DNA from: Symsagittifera roscoffensis
Lineage: Eukaryota; Xenacoelomorpha; Acoela; Convolutidae
DNA: 64,000 nt
Assembly (NCBI RefSeq): GCF_963678635.1
Contig: NC_087070.1
Span: 26,468,007 to 26,532,006 of the forward strand
Direction of reading: 5' to 3'
Shown: in pieces, positions 40,701 to 51,400 of the stretch
Layout: each line of letters starts with the position of its first letter
Numbering within the stretch: position 1 is the first letter of the stretch
Program-made: the position numbers and the translations under genes
The notes under the pieces: model-generated
What the model was told of the DNA's origin: nothing
Seen by the model: only the letters and a program-made list of their open reading frames with translations
Databases searched by the model: none

Positions 40701-41287
40701 AGTCGGAAATTTCTGTGGCACTTGCACACCTACCGACTTCTTGTTTCAGGCTTAAGATTTTTTTCAATCTAGAAATTCGTTCACGCTTTTTTTCTATCTC
40801 GTGTCTTACGACTACCCCTCCGACTTTTTCCTGTCCCATTTTACGTACCTCAAAGAAAGCTCGCAGCCAAGTGTCGTATCAACTAAAAATTAACTTACTG
40901 ATATGATTTATTCTATGCCATAGCGCTCCTTCACACTTTTGTGTGTATCAGAAGAGCAAATGATCATAAAGTCAAAGCTTCTGTCGTTTGTAGGCAAAGT
41001 AATTGAATGATGAAAAGTAGGCGGGGTTGAATTCATGATTATGATGTGTTGTTTTCATACAGCATGTTTTCTTTTTCAATCGTTTGTTCCACTTTTCTCT
41101 TGAATTTTTTGTTTCGTCGCTTGTGCATGCTGTTAAATTTTTCTCTTCAGTTTTCGATCATTGCTTGTGTAGGCAAAGCGCAGCTTCGGTTCCGGTGAAA
41201 CTAGGCATATTAAAAATGATAAAAGTTGTTCGTTTTTAAATTTTTTGTTCCAATTATGATCTGCTGGTTCAACTGCTTGTTTCCCAG
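37763..41287 (+). other. intergenic region between PIP5K1 and C1orf131
   Basis: The PIP5K1 3' UTR must begin here but no convincing poly-A site was pinned down. R5 fragments at 39590-39725 and 40250-40370 flank an R1 copy (39765-40235). A SINE tail (GCAAAGCGCAGCTTC) is at about 41172. Nothing seen in 38000-39300. Confidence 0.55.
39765..40235 (+). repeat. R1 copy
   Basis: AAGACTCTTATACTG, TTTTTTTTCAGGAAAAAGTC, CCAGCGGAATAAAAACTTTA, TTGATCCGGTTTTCCC and CTTTTCCAATTTTCGATTGG. Confidence 0.72.
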
Positions 41288-41294
41288 AAATGCT

Positions 41295-41906
41295 ATGACC
41301 AGTATCGAAGACCTTATTCCTTTGAGAAAGGACTACAAACCACCCGCTGAAGTGGAAGTAGTCAAATTCGAAGACCCCGAGAAAAAGTTACGAAACACGA
41401 AAAGGAAATTAGCGGAAGAGAATGAAAAAGTTAACGCTTTACAACCGAAGCCAGGAAAGGAGGTTAAATCGCTGAAATATAGCAAGCAGTTGACAAGAGA
41501 GTTAAACTCGATGAATTTCGAAATCCAGAGATTCACTACGCAATCTCTAAATAGGAAAGAGCGCCTAGAAGCAGAACGAAAACAGTTGATTAAACTGGGC
41601 GCGGAGCCACCGAAAAAGAAAAATATTAACTACAAAGAGCTGATGGCACAGCGGAAAGAGGAACGTGACAAGTATAAAGAAGAACGTGAAATAGCTCGGC
41701 TACAGGGCATAGTTTTACCCAAAGACCCTCCTAAATTGACAGGTGGTAAAAAGAAAAGCAAAAATGAAAGAGCGAAAGAGTTATTTGGAAGTGAGAAGTT
41801 TGAAAACGCAAGTGATGGGCAGATGGGTTCATACCGAAAAGGATTCCAGGTTTTGTCTTCATCTGATTTGAAGAGAGTGAAAACTAGCAAGTCTTTAAAA
41901 CTTTAA
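41295..41906 (+). CDS. C1orf131: C1orf131/DUF4602 homologue (small-subunit processome factor)
   Basis: The predicted 203-residue protein is highly basic with long charged helices. VEVVKFEDPEKK resembles the human VVTFCDPSRR. ERKQLIKLGAEPPKKKNINY matches the family core (RAVMLGAKPPKREHVNYK), and the C-terminal GQMGSYRKGFQVLSSSDLKR matches [20 protein letters not shown]. C1orf131 and its yeast relative Faf1 act in the 40S pre-ribosomal (SSU processome) pathway in the nucleolus (family knowledge). The frame is open from 41226, but a TTTCCCAG acceptor lies at 41281-41287, so the exon probably begins at 41288 with ATG at 41295 and a 5' UTR exon upstream. The coding sequence is a single exon. It lies 3.5 kb after PIP5K1 on the same strand. 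Confidence 0.88.
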   Translation: MTSIEDLIPLRKDYKPPAEVEVVKFEDPEKKLRNTKRKLAEENEKVNALQPKPGKEVKSLKYSKQLTRELNSMNFEIQRFTTQSLNRKERLEAERKQLIKLGAEPPKKKNINYKELMAQRKEERDKYKEEREIARLQGIVLPKDPPKLTGGKKKSKNERAKELFGSEKFENASDGQMGSYRKGFQVLSSSDLKRVKTSKSLKL

Positions 41907-42049
41907 ATTGCAAGTACATAGTTAAGCATGGCCAGTTTTACACGATGAGTTTGAAAGTCAGGTATTCAATTTGTTTTTATTAAGGAGGAAAGTTCAAGTT
42001 TTGTAAATGTAATTGATTGGCAATGAACCAGGTGGCGACACGTATTTGG

Positions 42050-42310
42050 TCATTTTTTCAGGAAAAGTCCAAATTTGATCATACTCCAATTGGGTTTTTC
42101 GTGATTGCTTAATGTTCAATTCAAATTCATTTGGTTTAAGGACGGCAAATTATGCTCTCCAATCAAAAAAGCGTAAGAAATACCAATAGTTTTTAGTTTC
42201 GAAAGAGGCTTTTACTTTAAAGATTTACCAGCTGCGGTCAAAGTGCCATTCCTTGAAGAAATTTGAAATTCGAAGAGAAACGCGATGTAAGGTCGCATTT
42301 ACATTTACTT
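42050..42310 (+). repeat. R1 fragment downstream of C1orf131
   Basis: TTTTTTCAGGAAAAGTCC, GGGTTTTTCGTG and TTTAGTTTCGAAAG landmarks. The right half is diverged. Confidence 0.5.
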
Positions 42311-42349
42311 TTTTCAGCTTGTTTAAAATTGGTTTCCGGTCAAAACTGA

Positions 42350-42831
42350 AATGTCAGGTTTTTTGCTCAAGTTTTGTCGGCTCAGCGCACATTACGGATT
42401 TTTCGTGTGCTGTAAGCAAGTATTATGGTAGTTGCAAGTGTTGTTCATTGTAAATTCAGGGGGTACTTGAAACTTGAAAATTTTTATAATTTTTTTTCAG
42501 CTTCTGGTGTGTGCTTAAAAATTGTCGGCTTTGTTTCTAATGATAATTTAGAATGCAAATGTCTTACTTGTTATCTTTTCCTTGAATTCCTGTTTGATAA
42601 AAACAATTTTGATCAAAATGTTCGAGATGGATTTTTTATTCTGCCAAACTTTTACTTTTTTTATCAAAAACTAGTCTACGGACTTTCAAAAAAGAGATAG
42701 CACTGAAAAGACAGCCTACTCCCCTGTGTGCCTGTATAGTTTTAGTCGCTTCTTACTTAACGTCGCTGTCTAGAGCTTTCGAAAAAATCTCATTGGGACC
42801 CATTTATTTTTTTTACCGTTTTCTCTAAAAC
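42350..42831 (+). repeat. 1.5-kb repeat, second copy, left part
   Basis: Parallel to 7380-7800 (CGTGTGCTGTAAGCAAGTAT, GTCTAGAGCTTTCGAAAAAA). Interrupted at 42832 by the retroelement. Confidence 0.65.
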
Positions 42832-44091
42832 AATGGTAGACGGCACAAATATTACAATGTTAGACGGTTTTAGAGTCCTTGGATTGGTTATAGGAACACC
42901 ATCAGCATGCGATAAATACATGAAAAGCGAAATTGAAATGACAACTACCCTAACTGAAAAGTTTTCCAAAATAGCTAAAGCATCACCACGAAATGCATAC
43001 TCCTGCTACATAAAGGGAGCTCAAAATAAATTAAGCTTTCTAACCAGAACAACCCCGGAAGCATAAAAGAAAATGGATGAAACTGAGAAAAACGTAGGAC
43101 AGCAGCTACTTCCTAGTATTACTGGTAAAAACCATTTAACCCATGAAGATCGCAGCCTTTTTGCACTACCACTAAAACTGGGAGGATTAGACCTCCTCAG
43201 TAACACGGACTTTTCCAGAAATTTTGAGTGGTCACGAGCCATTTGTGATCCGTTAGAAAATAGTGATCCAGAAATAAGGAAACGGAACAAACTCTGATGA
43301 ATAGAAACATCAAAACTGAGAGACAGAGCATCTCAGAGCATCTGAGATATGGATAGGAACCACCAAACACTCCTTATACATGCCCATGTGGACAACCGTT
43401 CACACTGAGCCACTCTCTACACTGTCCCAAAGGTGGATACACTCACCTAAAACATAATGAAATTCGCGATACCTTTTCGACACTCCTAGACGAAGTATGC
43501 CATGATGTTGAAAATGAGCCGAAACTTCAATCGTTGGAAGGCGAAAGCTTTCACAACAAAACAACTACTACTGAAGATGACGCTCGACTTGACATCAAGG
43601 CAAATGGACTCTGGAGAGGTCGATTCAGCCGAACCTTTTTCGACGTAAAAGTTTTCAACCCATGCTTAATCCTGCCCTAAAACTATATCTGACGCCTACA
43701 AATATCATGAGTGTCAAAACATTAAAATATCAAAAAATATTTCAGCTTTTTTCCACTAATTTTTGCGTGTACCGGAGGAGCAGCACCAGGCTCTACAAGA
43801 AACATCCAGAAACTAGCAGAGAAACTTAGCGAAAACGGAACGAATCATACTCGGACACAATAAACTGTAAAAGAACAAAAATGCAGGATCCTTTGCCTCA
43901 GGGGGTGCAAAAAACTTGAATCTACATTCAACATAGACAATTCTATCTGTGCTATAATCGAGGAGGATAGATTTTAATTGACATTTCTCTGGATGCAATA
44001 AAACCGACTTGATTTATTCGTAAACTTTTGCCGAATCCAACCCGTGCACGTACCGTCGCATGACGGAAGGGCCCATTCTAATTGACCCCTT
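42832..44091 (+). mobile_element. 5'-truncated retroelement 3' fragment with putative restriction-like endonuclease
   Basis: Flanked by an 8-bp duplication TCTAAAAC (42824-42831 and 44092-44099). Frames with small breaks encode FRVLGLVIGTPSACDKYMKS, QNKLSFLTRT, DRSLFALPLKLGGLDLLS, then a zinc-binding pattern TCPCGQPFTLSHSLHC (from 43378), KHNEIRDTFSTLLDEVCHDV, DARLDI and FFDVKVFNPC. The last two look like a PD-(D/E)XK nuclease core, as in retroelements seen in cnidarians and fish. A stop at 43073 and others make it inactive. The clade is not assigned. No poly-A tail. Confidence 0.7.
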
Positions 44092-44948
44092 TCTAAAACT
44101 ACCCTCTTAAATCTCAGACTTTCAAAATTCAGTGGATAGAACTGGTAGTGGAAACTCCCCTGTCAAAGCGGCTACGCCCAAATCGTATTACACAAAAAAG
44201 TACAGCCCTCGGAGTAGACGAACATGTTTTGACCGTTTTCGATTTTTTCCTAACTACCCTCCCCAATAAAAGAATGAGGTTTCAATGAAAGTAACAGGTA
44301 ATGGAAAGCTCCCCTGCTTTCTCTGCCACCTTTTTTTCTGACCGTATTTTGGAATTTTTCTCGAAAGATACCCTCCCAAATCTGGGACTTTGGGCGCAAT
44401 CGAAATTGCAGGTTGCTTGAATTTCTTCACAAGTGGTTACGTGCAAGTTCTTCAACGCAAAAAGCTATGAATCTCTTAGATGTCTATTTTTATATATATT
44501 GACGGTTTTTTGTAAAGTGTTTGACTTTTCTCAACTATTCTGCCAAATGTGATATCAATAGTTTACTCAAATCAACAAGTTATTCAAAGCCTAACATTGT
44601 AATTAGCTACGCCACATTTTAGATAAGTTATGGCTTTCAAAAAGTCATGTTTTGAAACTTGAATGTTTTTTGGTAACTTTTTTGACTTTTATCGAAAACT
44701 ACTCTTTAATTTCGCAGAATTTTGGAAAAGTTCAAATTTTTTTATCGAAAACTTTTCTTCCACTTCTCAGGTTAAGTGTTCAATCGAGAAACTCGGTTAT
44801 GGGAATTTTCTCTGGTTAAGCGAAGATGATTAACCTTGTGATTTTTCTTAATAACTACTCTATCAGATCAGAAAAGGAAGCTCAATAGAATGACCCGATT
44901 GCAAGGTTTTTTCCTGTAGAAGAGGTCATTCCTTAGGTTTTTGAAACC
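44092..44948 (+). repeat. 1.5-kb repeat, second copy, right part (tandem array)
   Basis: Resumes with AAACTACCCTCTTAAATCTC and CTCGGAGTAGACG, matching the array at 7800-8860. Modules share AACTACCCTCCCAAATCTG-like and TGGAAAGCTCCCCTG sequences. Confidence 0.62.
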
Positions 44949-45119
44949 CTTGCGATAAGCAAGAGTATTGCACTCAGGTACTAGACTTTTTCCCGTTTTG
45001 TTGACAAAATGGTAATCAGTATAAGTCATACCCGCTACATGCATGGTTAGTGCATCGCTGTTTTCTGAATTATTAGTATAGTTACTGTGTTGCTGAAATA
45101 TGTACCGCTAGGGTAAAGA

Positions 45120-45535
45120 GGTAGCGTCCCTCATGCTTGAAGGACCGAATGCTTGAAATTAATTTAAGCTTACTTTCAGCCAATCAGAATTGAGTATTGA
45201 AAATCTCAAAGTAAATCGCAAAAATCTTAAAGTAAGAAAATAAATCCAGGCCATAAGTGTTAATATTGACCGATTAAATAATAAGCAGATGAGTTTTCAA
45301 GACTGAAAAATTCTTATGATTTTGACCTCATTAATCTTGATGATTATCTGAATAGTAATGCGATTGTAACCCGCAATTTGTAATATTTTCGATTTTTTCC
45401 ATTGATTTAATACATTTTCTGTTAATATTGACTTCGATTTTGTGAGAAAGGCATTTAGCCAATAGGAATGCTTAGCGATTTCGATTGGTTGAAATTTTTC
45501 AAGCATTCGGTCCTTCAAGCATGAGAACCGTCCCC
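45120..45535. mobile_element. MITE family M1, 416 bp, complete
   Basis: A perfect 28-bp inverted repeat (45131-45158 against 45497-45524; starts TCATGCTTGAAGGACC) extends imperfectly to the GG ends. Direct repeats GGGTAAAGA at 45111-45119 and 45536-45544 are a 9-bp target duplication, suggesting Mutator-like mobilisation. A further M1 terminus (TTCAAGCATGAGAACCCTCC) lies at about 45553-45573. Confidence 0.85.
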
Positions 45536-48199
45536 GGGTAAAGAGTTAAAATTCAAGCATGAGAACCCTCCCCGGGTCGGCTTTTATTATGTAGCTTAAT
45601 TTTCCTTATATTTTTTTTCTATCAATTTTTTAGTTTATTGCAGCGATAGAAGTCTAACGATAAGTTTTTGAAAAACCTTAATCACCACTAAAAGCCCTCT
45701 GTAATAAAATTTTTAAAAATATATAAAAAATTGTCTATTTACATTTTAATTTAAATTTCTGGTTTTTCCACAACTTGTACGTTCAACAGCTGTTTTTTAA
45801 CATCTGGCTTAGAGCTGCTGAAGTGATACTGGGTCTTCAGCTGAGAAAACTTTTCAGTTATAATTTGATTTTTTATTTCGTACGAATTTTTGTCGACTTC
45901 TTGCCGGGTGTTTTATTTCGGTAATTATTTGTCGGTTTTTTCTGCACTTTTGTTCTTTATATTCCATAGGGTAAATTTAGTTAATGCTTTCTTAATTCGT
46001 TTTCTGTTCGGAAATAAAAAAAACTGAAATCAAAAAAAATTGCAAAAAAATTTTCAGTTTTTTTTCGGACGCTGGTTTCTGATTTTTGAAATCAGAAAGT
46101 ACGCGTGGGACTAGTTTAAATTTTTACTTGTTTGGTGTATTTTAAGATTGAGCGGTTCTGTTTGAAAACAATTCAAGTTGATGGTATAGCGAATTGTTTT
46201 AATGTCAAAATTGTTTCGAAAGAAAAATCGTACGTTTCCAGAATGTTTTATTGCAGTTCTGACTTAACTGTTTTGTCGACGAAGATATATGACAAATTTT
46301 TCTTAAAGATTCAAGTGTGTGGTTCTGTTTTTAGCTGAAAATTCTCAATTCATTTTTTTGCAGTTTGTACTGGTCTTTTTTATATTCACATTTTAGGCTG
46401 CCATCCACCAGTTCCATTAACGTTGCGTGTCAACTTCATATTTGATAAGTTTGATAAAATTGAGTTTTCATAAGCCTTAATAGTTTTTTCAGGTTTTATG
46501 CAAGTTTGTGAGGAAATTACCTGATACTTTTGCTTTTTTCTTTTCAATTTTTTTCTCAATTTTTTCATTTTAGTTTATAGCAAATACGGGTCGGCCTTTT
46601 GCGAAACTCAATTGTTCCTGCAGGACATGTAGTTTTTTTATTTGCAAGATTTAAAGCAAAGTTTATTAGTACGTTTAGAACTATTGGATATCGGTTTTTT
46701 GACAAACTTTTTTTTTATCGTTTCCATCTATTGGTTATGAGAAAGACATGAATGGAGTTCGTGTTGCCCTTTTTTTTTCAATTACTTGAAAATTTTTCTT
46801 GATTTTTCAAGCTTACGATTTATTTAACAGATTTCAATCAAGTTTTTCACTTCGTTTCAGGCCCATTGTTTTGATTTTTCTCAATTTTTGAATTTACCCA
46901 GATCTTCTCAAATCAGTATAACAAATTTTTAAAATGTCAATTTGTTATGCCCATGCTGGGCCATTAAATAACTTTAATGAAGGCATACGAACAATTTGTT
47001 TTAACTAATTTTTCGCTTTTTTGCTTGTTTTTTCTTTGCCTTATGTTTGATTGTTTTTTTTGTATCGCAAGTGATGCGAACCTTCGCTTCGCTTCTGTGC
47101 TGAAATTTGAATTAATCCTGAAACAGATGTGAAAACATAACAGTTAACTTTTACTGAAATTGCTTTGAAGTGAACAAAAGTTATCTAGGCCATAGTTCTT
47201 TTTTTGAGCTTGGTGGGTTTCAAATTTAAAAAAAAAGATGCTTTTTTTGAGTTTGGTCGGAGCAAAAATCCCTTCGTTCAAAAAAATTCAGACCGTATTT
47301 GCGATCGATGCCAATTTGCCGGAATCCAATTATCATTATTTTGCGATACGCATATCACTTCAATGTACAGCCGGTTTTCCATTTTTTCCCAAAAAGTGCT
47401 TACTTGTGAGGAAGTGTATACATTGAAAAAAGTAGTTCCAAAAATCTAGCAATGAAATTAGTTAGCGGTTTTTTGAGCTTCAGAAATTATTCAAAAGCTA
47501 CTCGGCAAAATTGATGTTTCCAATTTTCTGAGGGTGTAATTTGTTTTCAATCTCTGTAGTAAAGCTGATTGAACGAGTGCCTCTTAGTCTTGAGCTGTCA
47601 GTTTGATCCCAGGGACAACTTGAGCTGCTTTAAAGCTTTTAATTAAAACTCAAGTTTGCCGGTTGTTTGGTAAATCAACTTTGCCTGTGTACAAATTTGA
47701 TGCATTTCTTTTAAATTGAAACAGGTAAATTGTTGAAAACTAAATTTTCAGACGCTTTACTTTTGGAGTGTTTAATTTTTTTACGTTTTTTTATTTAGCA
47801 GGGAAATGACGGAAAATATGAATTTCGCAGAAATTTTTTCTTTTCCATAAATTTAATGCATTAGACGTGTATGTTTTCCAATTCTTAGATGAAATTTTTG
47901 ATATTCAGTTTTATGCAAAGTTAGATACTTTTTCGCATAGAATTGGCGATAACAAATGCTAAATTTTTGCTAAATTTTAAACCAAATTTTTGTACTCAAA
48001 ATTTTGAGAAGTACGCCGAAATGTTCCATTTATCGACTATTCATTTGTACTTAATTGAAGTTAATTAATGGATATTAAGGGAAAATGCATGTCTAAGGGG
48101 TACCAGATAAAGGGTGGATGGTGAGGCGGAAAAAAGAGGGGGCTAGGAGATGAAAAAAAAAGGTAAAAGGAAAACAGAAAGATTTTTCAAATTTAATTT

Positions 48200-48357
48200 G
48201 GCTCTTTTTCCTCCCCCTCACACAATTAAGAATTTTATAGTGTAACGAGTGGTTTTACTAGGTTAATTATGAAGACCAAAAATGTTTCTCATAACCTAAT
48301 TAGTCTGTGTGTCAATTTCATAACAATTTGAAGTGGGAGGAGGAAGCAAAAAGAGCC
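48200..48357. mobile_element. MITE family R5, 158 bp, complete
   Basis: Ends GGCTCTTTTTCCTCCCCCT and AGGAGGAAGCAAAAAGAGCC; perfect 8-bp duplication TTTAATTT at 48192-48199 and 48358-48365. The core (GTGTAACGAGTGGTTTTACT ... CCTAATTAGTCTG) recurs at about 19505-20120 (split by the hAT MITE), 29952-30136, 39590-39725 and 40250-40370. Confidence 0.78.
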
Positions 48358-48394
48358 TTTAATTTTTTTCGGTTTTAATTATTTTGATTTTCTG

Positions 48395-48480
48395 GTCTAG
48401 CGGTAACAAGCGTGACTCCCGTCCCGATAAAGGGGTTGTGACCCCCGTAGTGAAATTAGTTTTCGTTTTATTAATTTAGC
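48395..48480 (+). mobile_element. tRNA-like SINE head
   Basis: TGGTCTAGCGGTAAC is a near-consensus A box; GGGTTGTGACCCC is a B-box-like sequence. The body is not recognised. Confidence 0.4.
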
Positions 48481-51400
48481 CATTTATATTATTCAGTTTA
48501 AAACCATAACTATGGTAAAGTTCCCAGTAAATTTCAAGGGTAGACAGAGCAGATCAAGTTATCTACCCTTTCCAAGGGTTTCGTGCCATCAGTATTTTGG
48601 TTGTTATGTAATTTATACTCTTGGATAAAGTAATTCTTCTTTTTTTCTTATTCTGTTACTACTTATGCTAAGTCCTATTTATGTTTCTATGCTACGTAGC
48701 GCAATAAAGAGCGGAAAAATCAGTGCTCGGTGAGACTTAAAGTTTGAGACATCTGCCTAAGTATTGTCGGTTAGAAGACTGCCTCGTAATTTTTTTTTTC
48801 AATTCTGTTATAATGTTAGCAATTGGTGTTCTCGACATGTTTTCTCGCTCAAACTTAATTTCATTCGCGAAATAAAATTCTGGTAGGTTTTTTGTTGTTT
48901 TCCTTGTTTTTTCTAAAAAATTTTTAGCAACTTAGTGACTATCTTCTATTTCTTAGTCACTTAGACTATTTCAGTAAATTTTTGCTTAGTTGAAATGGTT
49001 GAAAAGCCCCCCTTTTTGCTGCATTAATTTTCGGCCGGTCCTTTTATCAATTTTTGTCAAACCTGCGTGCCGTACCGTAGAAGGTGTTGAGAACAGTCAG
49101 TTTCATTCAGTTAGAAATTTATTTTGATGATCCAGTAAGCTGTTCGAAGTAATCATGTCGAGTATTTTAATGAGATTGATTCGAAAAAAAATTCTAGTAA
49201 AAACTGAAAAGGTGTAGACCTCTGAAAAGGTGTAGTCAATGTTACATATTAAAACAAACTATTTTCAACATAAATTAATTGATGTTGCGTTATTAAATGC
49301 GTCACATTTGGCAGATGATTTACTTTGAATCAATAACAGCATGATAGCTTTCACTAATCATTCTTATAATTAGTGCATCTCAAAGAGAGTAATCAGGTAA
49401 GTTCTATCGGAGTCCCAACCTTGGTTATTCCTCGCGTATCATTCTCAAATTCGATAGATCTTTCTGCAACTTTTTAAGCTGGCAAAACATCTGATACCGA
49501 AAGGCAGGAAATTCCGTCGATTAAATAACAAACCTGACATTGTAGTTGGGTTTTTTGATAACCTGGAAAATTAGTAGTACAACCACCCTTCTGAAAAATT
49601 TCAAAATAAAGTTAAAGAATTTTTTTAAAAGATATAACAGTCACTCGTCAGCTGCTGTTACTCGTGGCGTTGAAGGGGCAGAAACTAGTAACGTAAACGA
49701 ACGGTTTTGAATATTTCTGTTTTCAGGCTAACTAACTGCTAAGGTTGCTTAAAGAATGATTTTAAATGAACATGTTAAAAACAAAACCGGGAGAAAATTT
49801 CAAAAAGGAAAATTATCAGATCTCAAAAAGATTTAACATTCACTTCTTCAAAAAGTGTACTTTTGTAATTGAAGAAACGAGTCCCAAGGATGTCCGAGAG
49901 TCTTGACAAAATAAACTTTCCATGTTTTTATTTATAGGGTACTTTTTTGTGAGCTGGAATGACGATTGACTTCAGGCAGAAACTTAACAGCAGAAAAAAA
50001 TATGAACAATTAATTGAATTGGTTACGGCGCTTCAATTAAAATTCTTCAAACGCCGAGCTCTTTAGAAAATTGGGGACCATATCGAGATGAATTCAAAAA
50101 AATGTAATCAAGTTCTACTCCCCTCATACACTGCTACAGCCTGCAGGGTTTATGTTCCTATCAAAAAAATAATATGAAAAGCTGAAATTTTACGTATTTA
50201 TTACTATGTGTTTAAAAAAGGAAACTTCGGAACAACCATCCTTTTTGTACCTTTTAACAAATTGGATTCAATTCAAAAGGCCCATAAAGTGAGTTTTACC
50301 TATGGGACGGTATCAATGGGACCAGTAAAAGTATTATAAGAAAAGACAACTATTTCCCTGCCACTTGATTTGGGGGGATGCGGTAACGTGATGACACTTA
50401 GGTGGTGGAAATTGAAATGGCTCCTTTTGCACTGAAATTCAGCAATGGAATAGAAATTTCCGCTGCCGCTGCTGAAAAGTCACTCAGGCTGCAGTATTGG
50501 GGGAACACGTCGGTTTGAAAAGTCCCGCTGAGCCACTTGAAATTTATTGGCGGCATTTGATGTGCATTTCAACGATACTAAAAACCAAATTATAGATAGG
50601 ATAAGCATTAGCATCCCTCACGCAGTTATACCTCCTATTCCTCTGATATGGTGAATGGAGTTGCTGATATATCGCATCGCATCTAAAAAGCTATTTTATT
50701 TCAGCTGAGCCACTGAGAGCGATAAAAGCTAATCGCATCACTAATTTTCATACCACAATCCAATTGTTCTGCTAAATGTTTGTTTTTCATCAACCTGTGC
50801 CGATTTCTCAAGTGGGAGCATCAAATTAGTAAGTAGTCAACCTTCACCCAAGTTGAGGCTTAACTTTCATTTTAACTTGAACTGGTTGATGTTTTAGAAT
50901 CGATTTTTTGTCAGTTTTTATAGTAGTTTAAATTTGTTTTATTCTAATCATTTATTTTCGATGAATTTAAAATTATTCTCATGGAAAAATCACATGCTTT
51001 AAAAGTAGTTTGTCAACCACATAAGCCATGTCTATTTTTTGGGAACAGTTAATTTTTCGGCGGCGTAATAATGCTAATGAACTTTTAAGCTTAAAGTTTC
51101 TAACAATGATTCTGCAAATTTTTCTAAAGATTTTTTGATTCATGGTAATTTTTTGTGTTTGGTTCAGTTTATTCATTCAAAGTTTTTATTATGGCCAAGA
51201 TCATTTGCATGACACTTCCATTTTTTTTTCTTTTATTTAAACCAAAGGTATTGATTTTTTGTTGTTCTTCGAGTGAAAATTTTGGTAAGATTCTTGAGAC
51301 TGTCATGCGACCAGCGTGCTGTTTTTGATACCGTTTAAGAGTGACTGCGCTGTATTTTTTAGGAATTTTTTTTTTTGTTTACACTTCTGATAAAAATGAA

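Noticed and set aside
46386-46568. 60-aa Lys-rich minus ORF as a gene
   Set aside because: T-run low complexity read backwards; no splice or start context.
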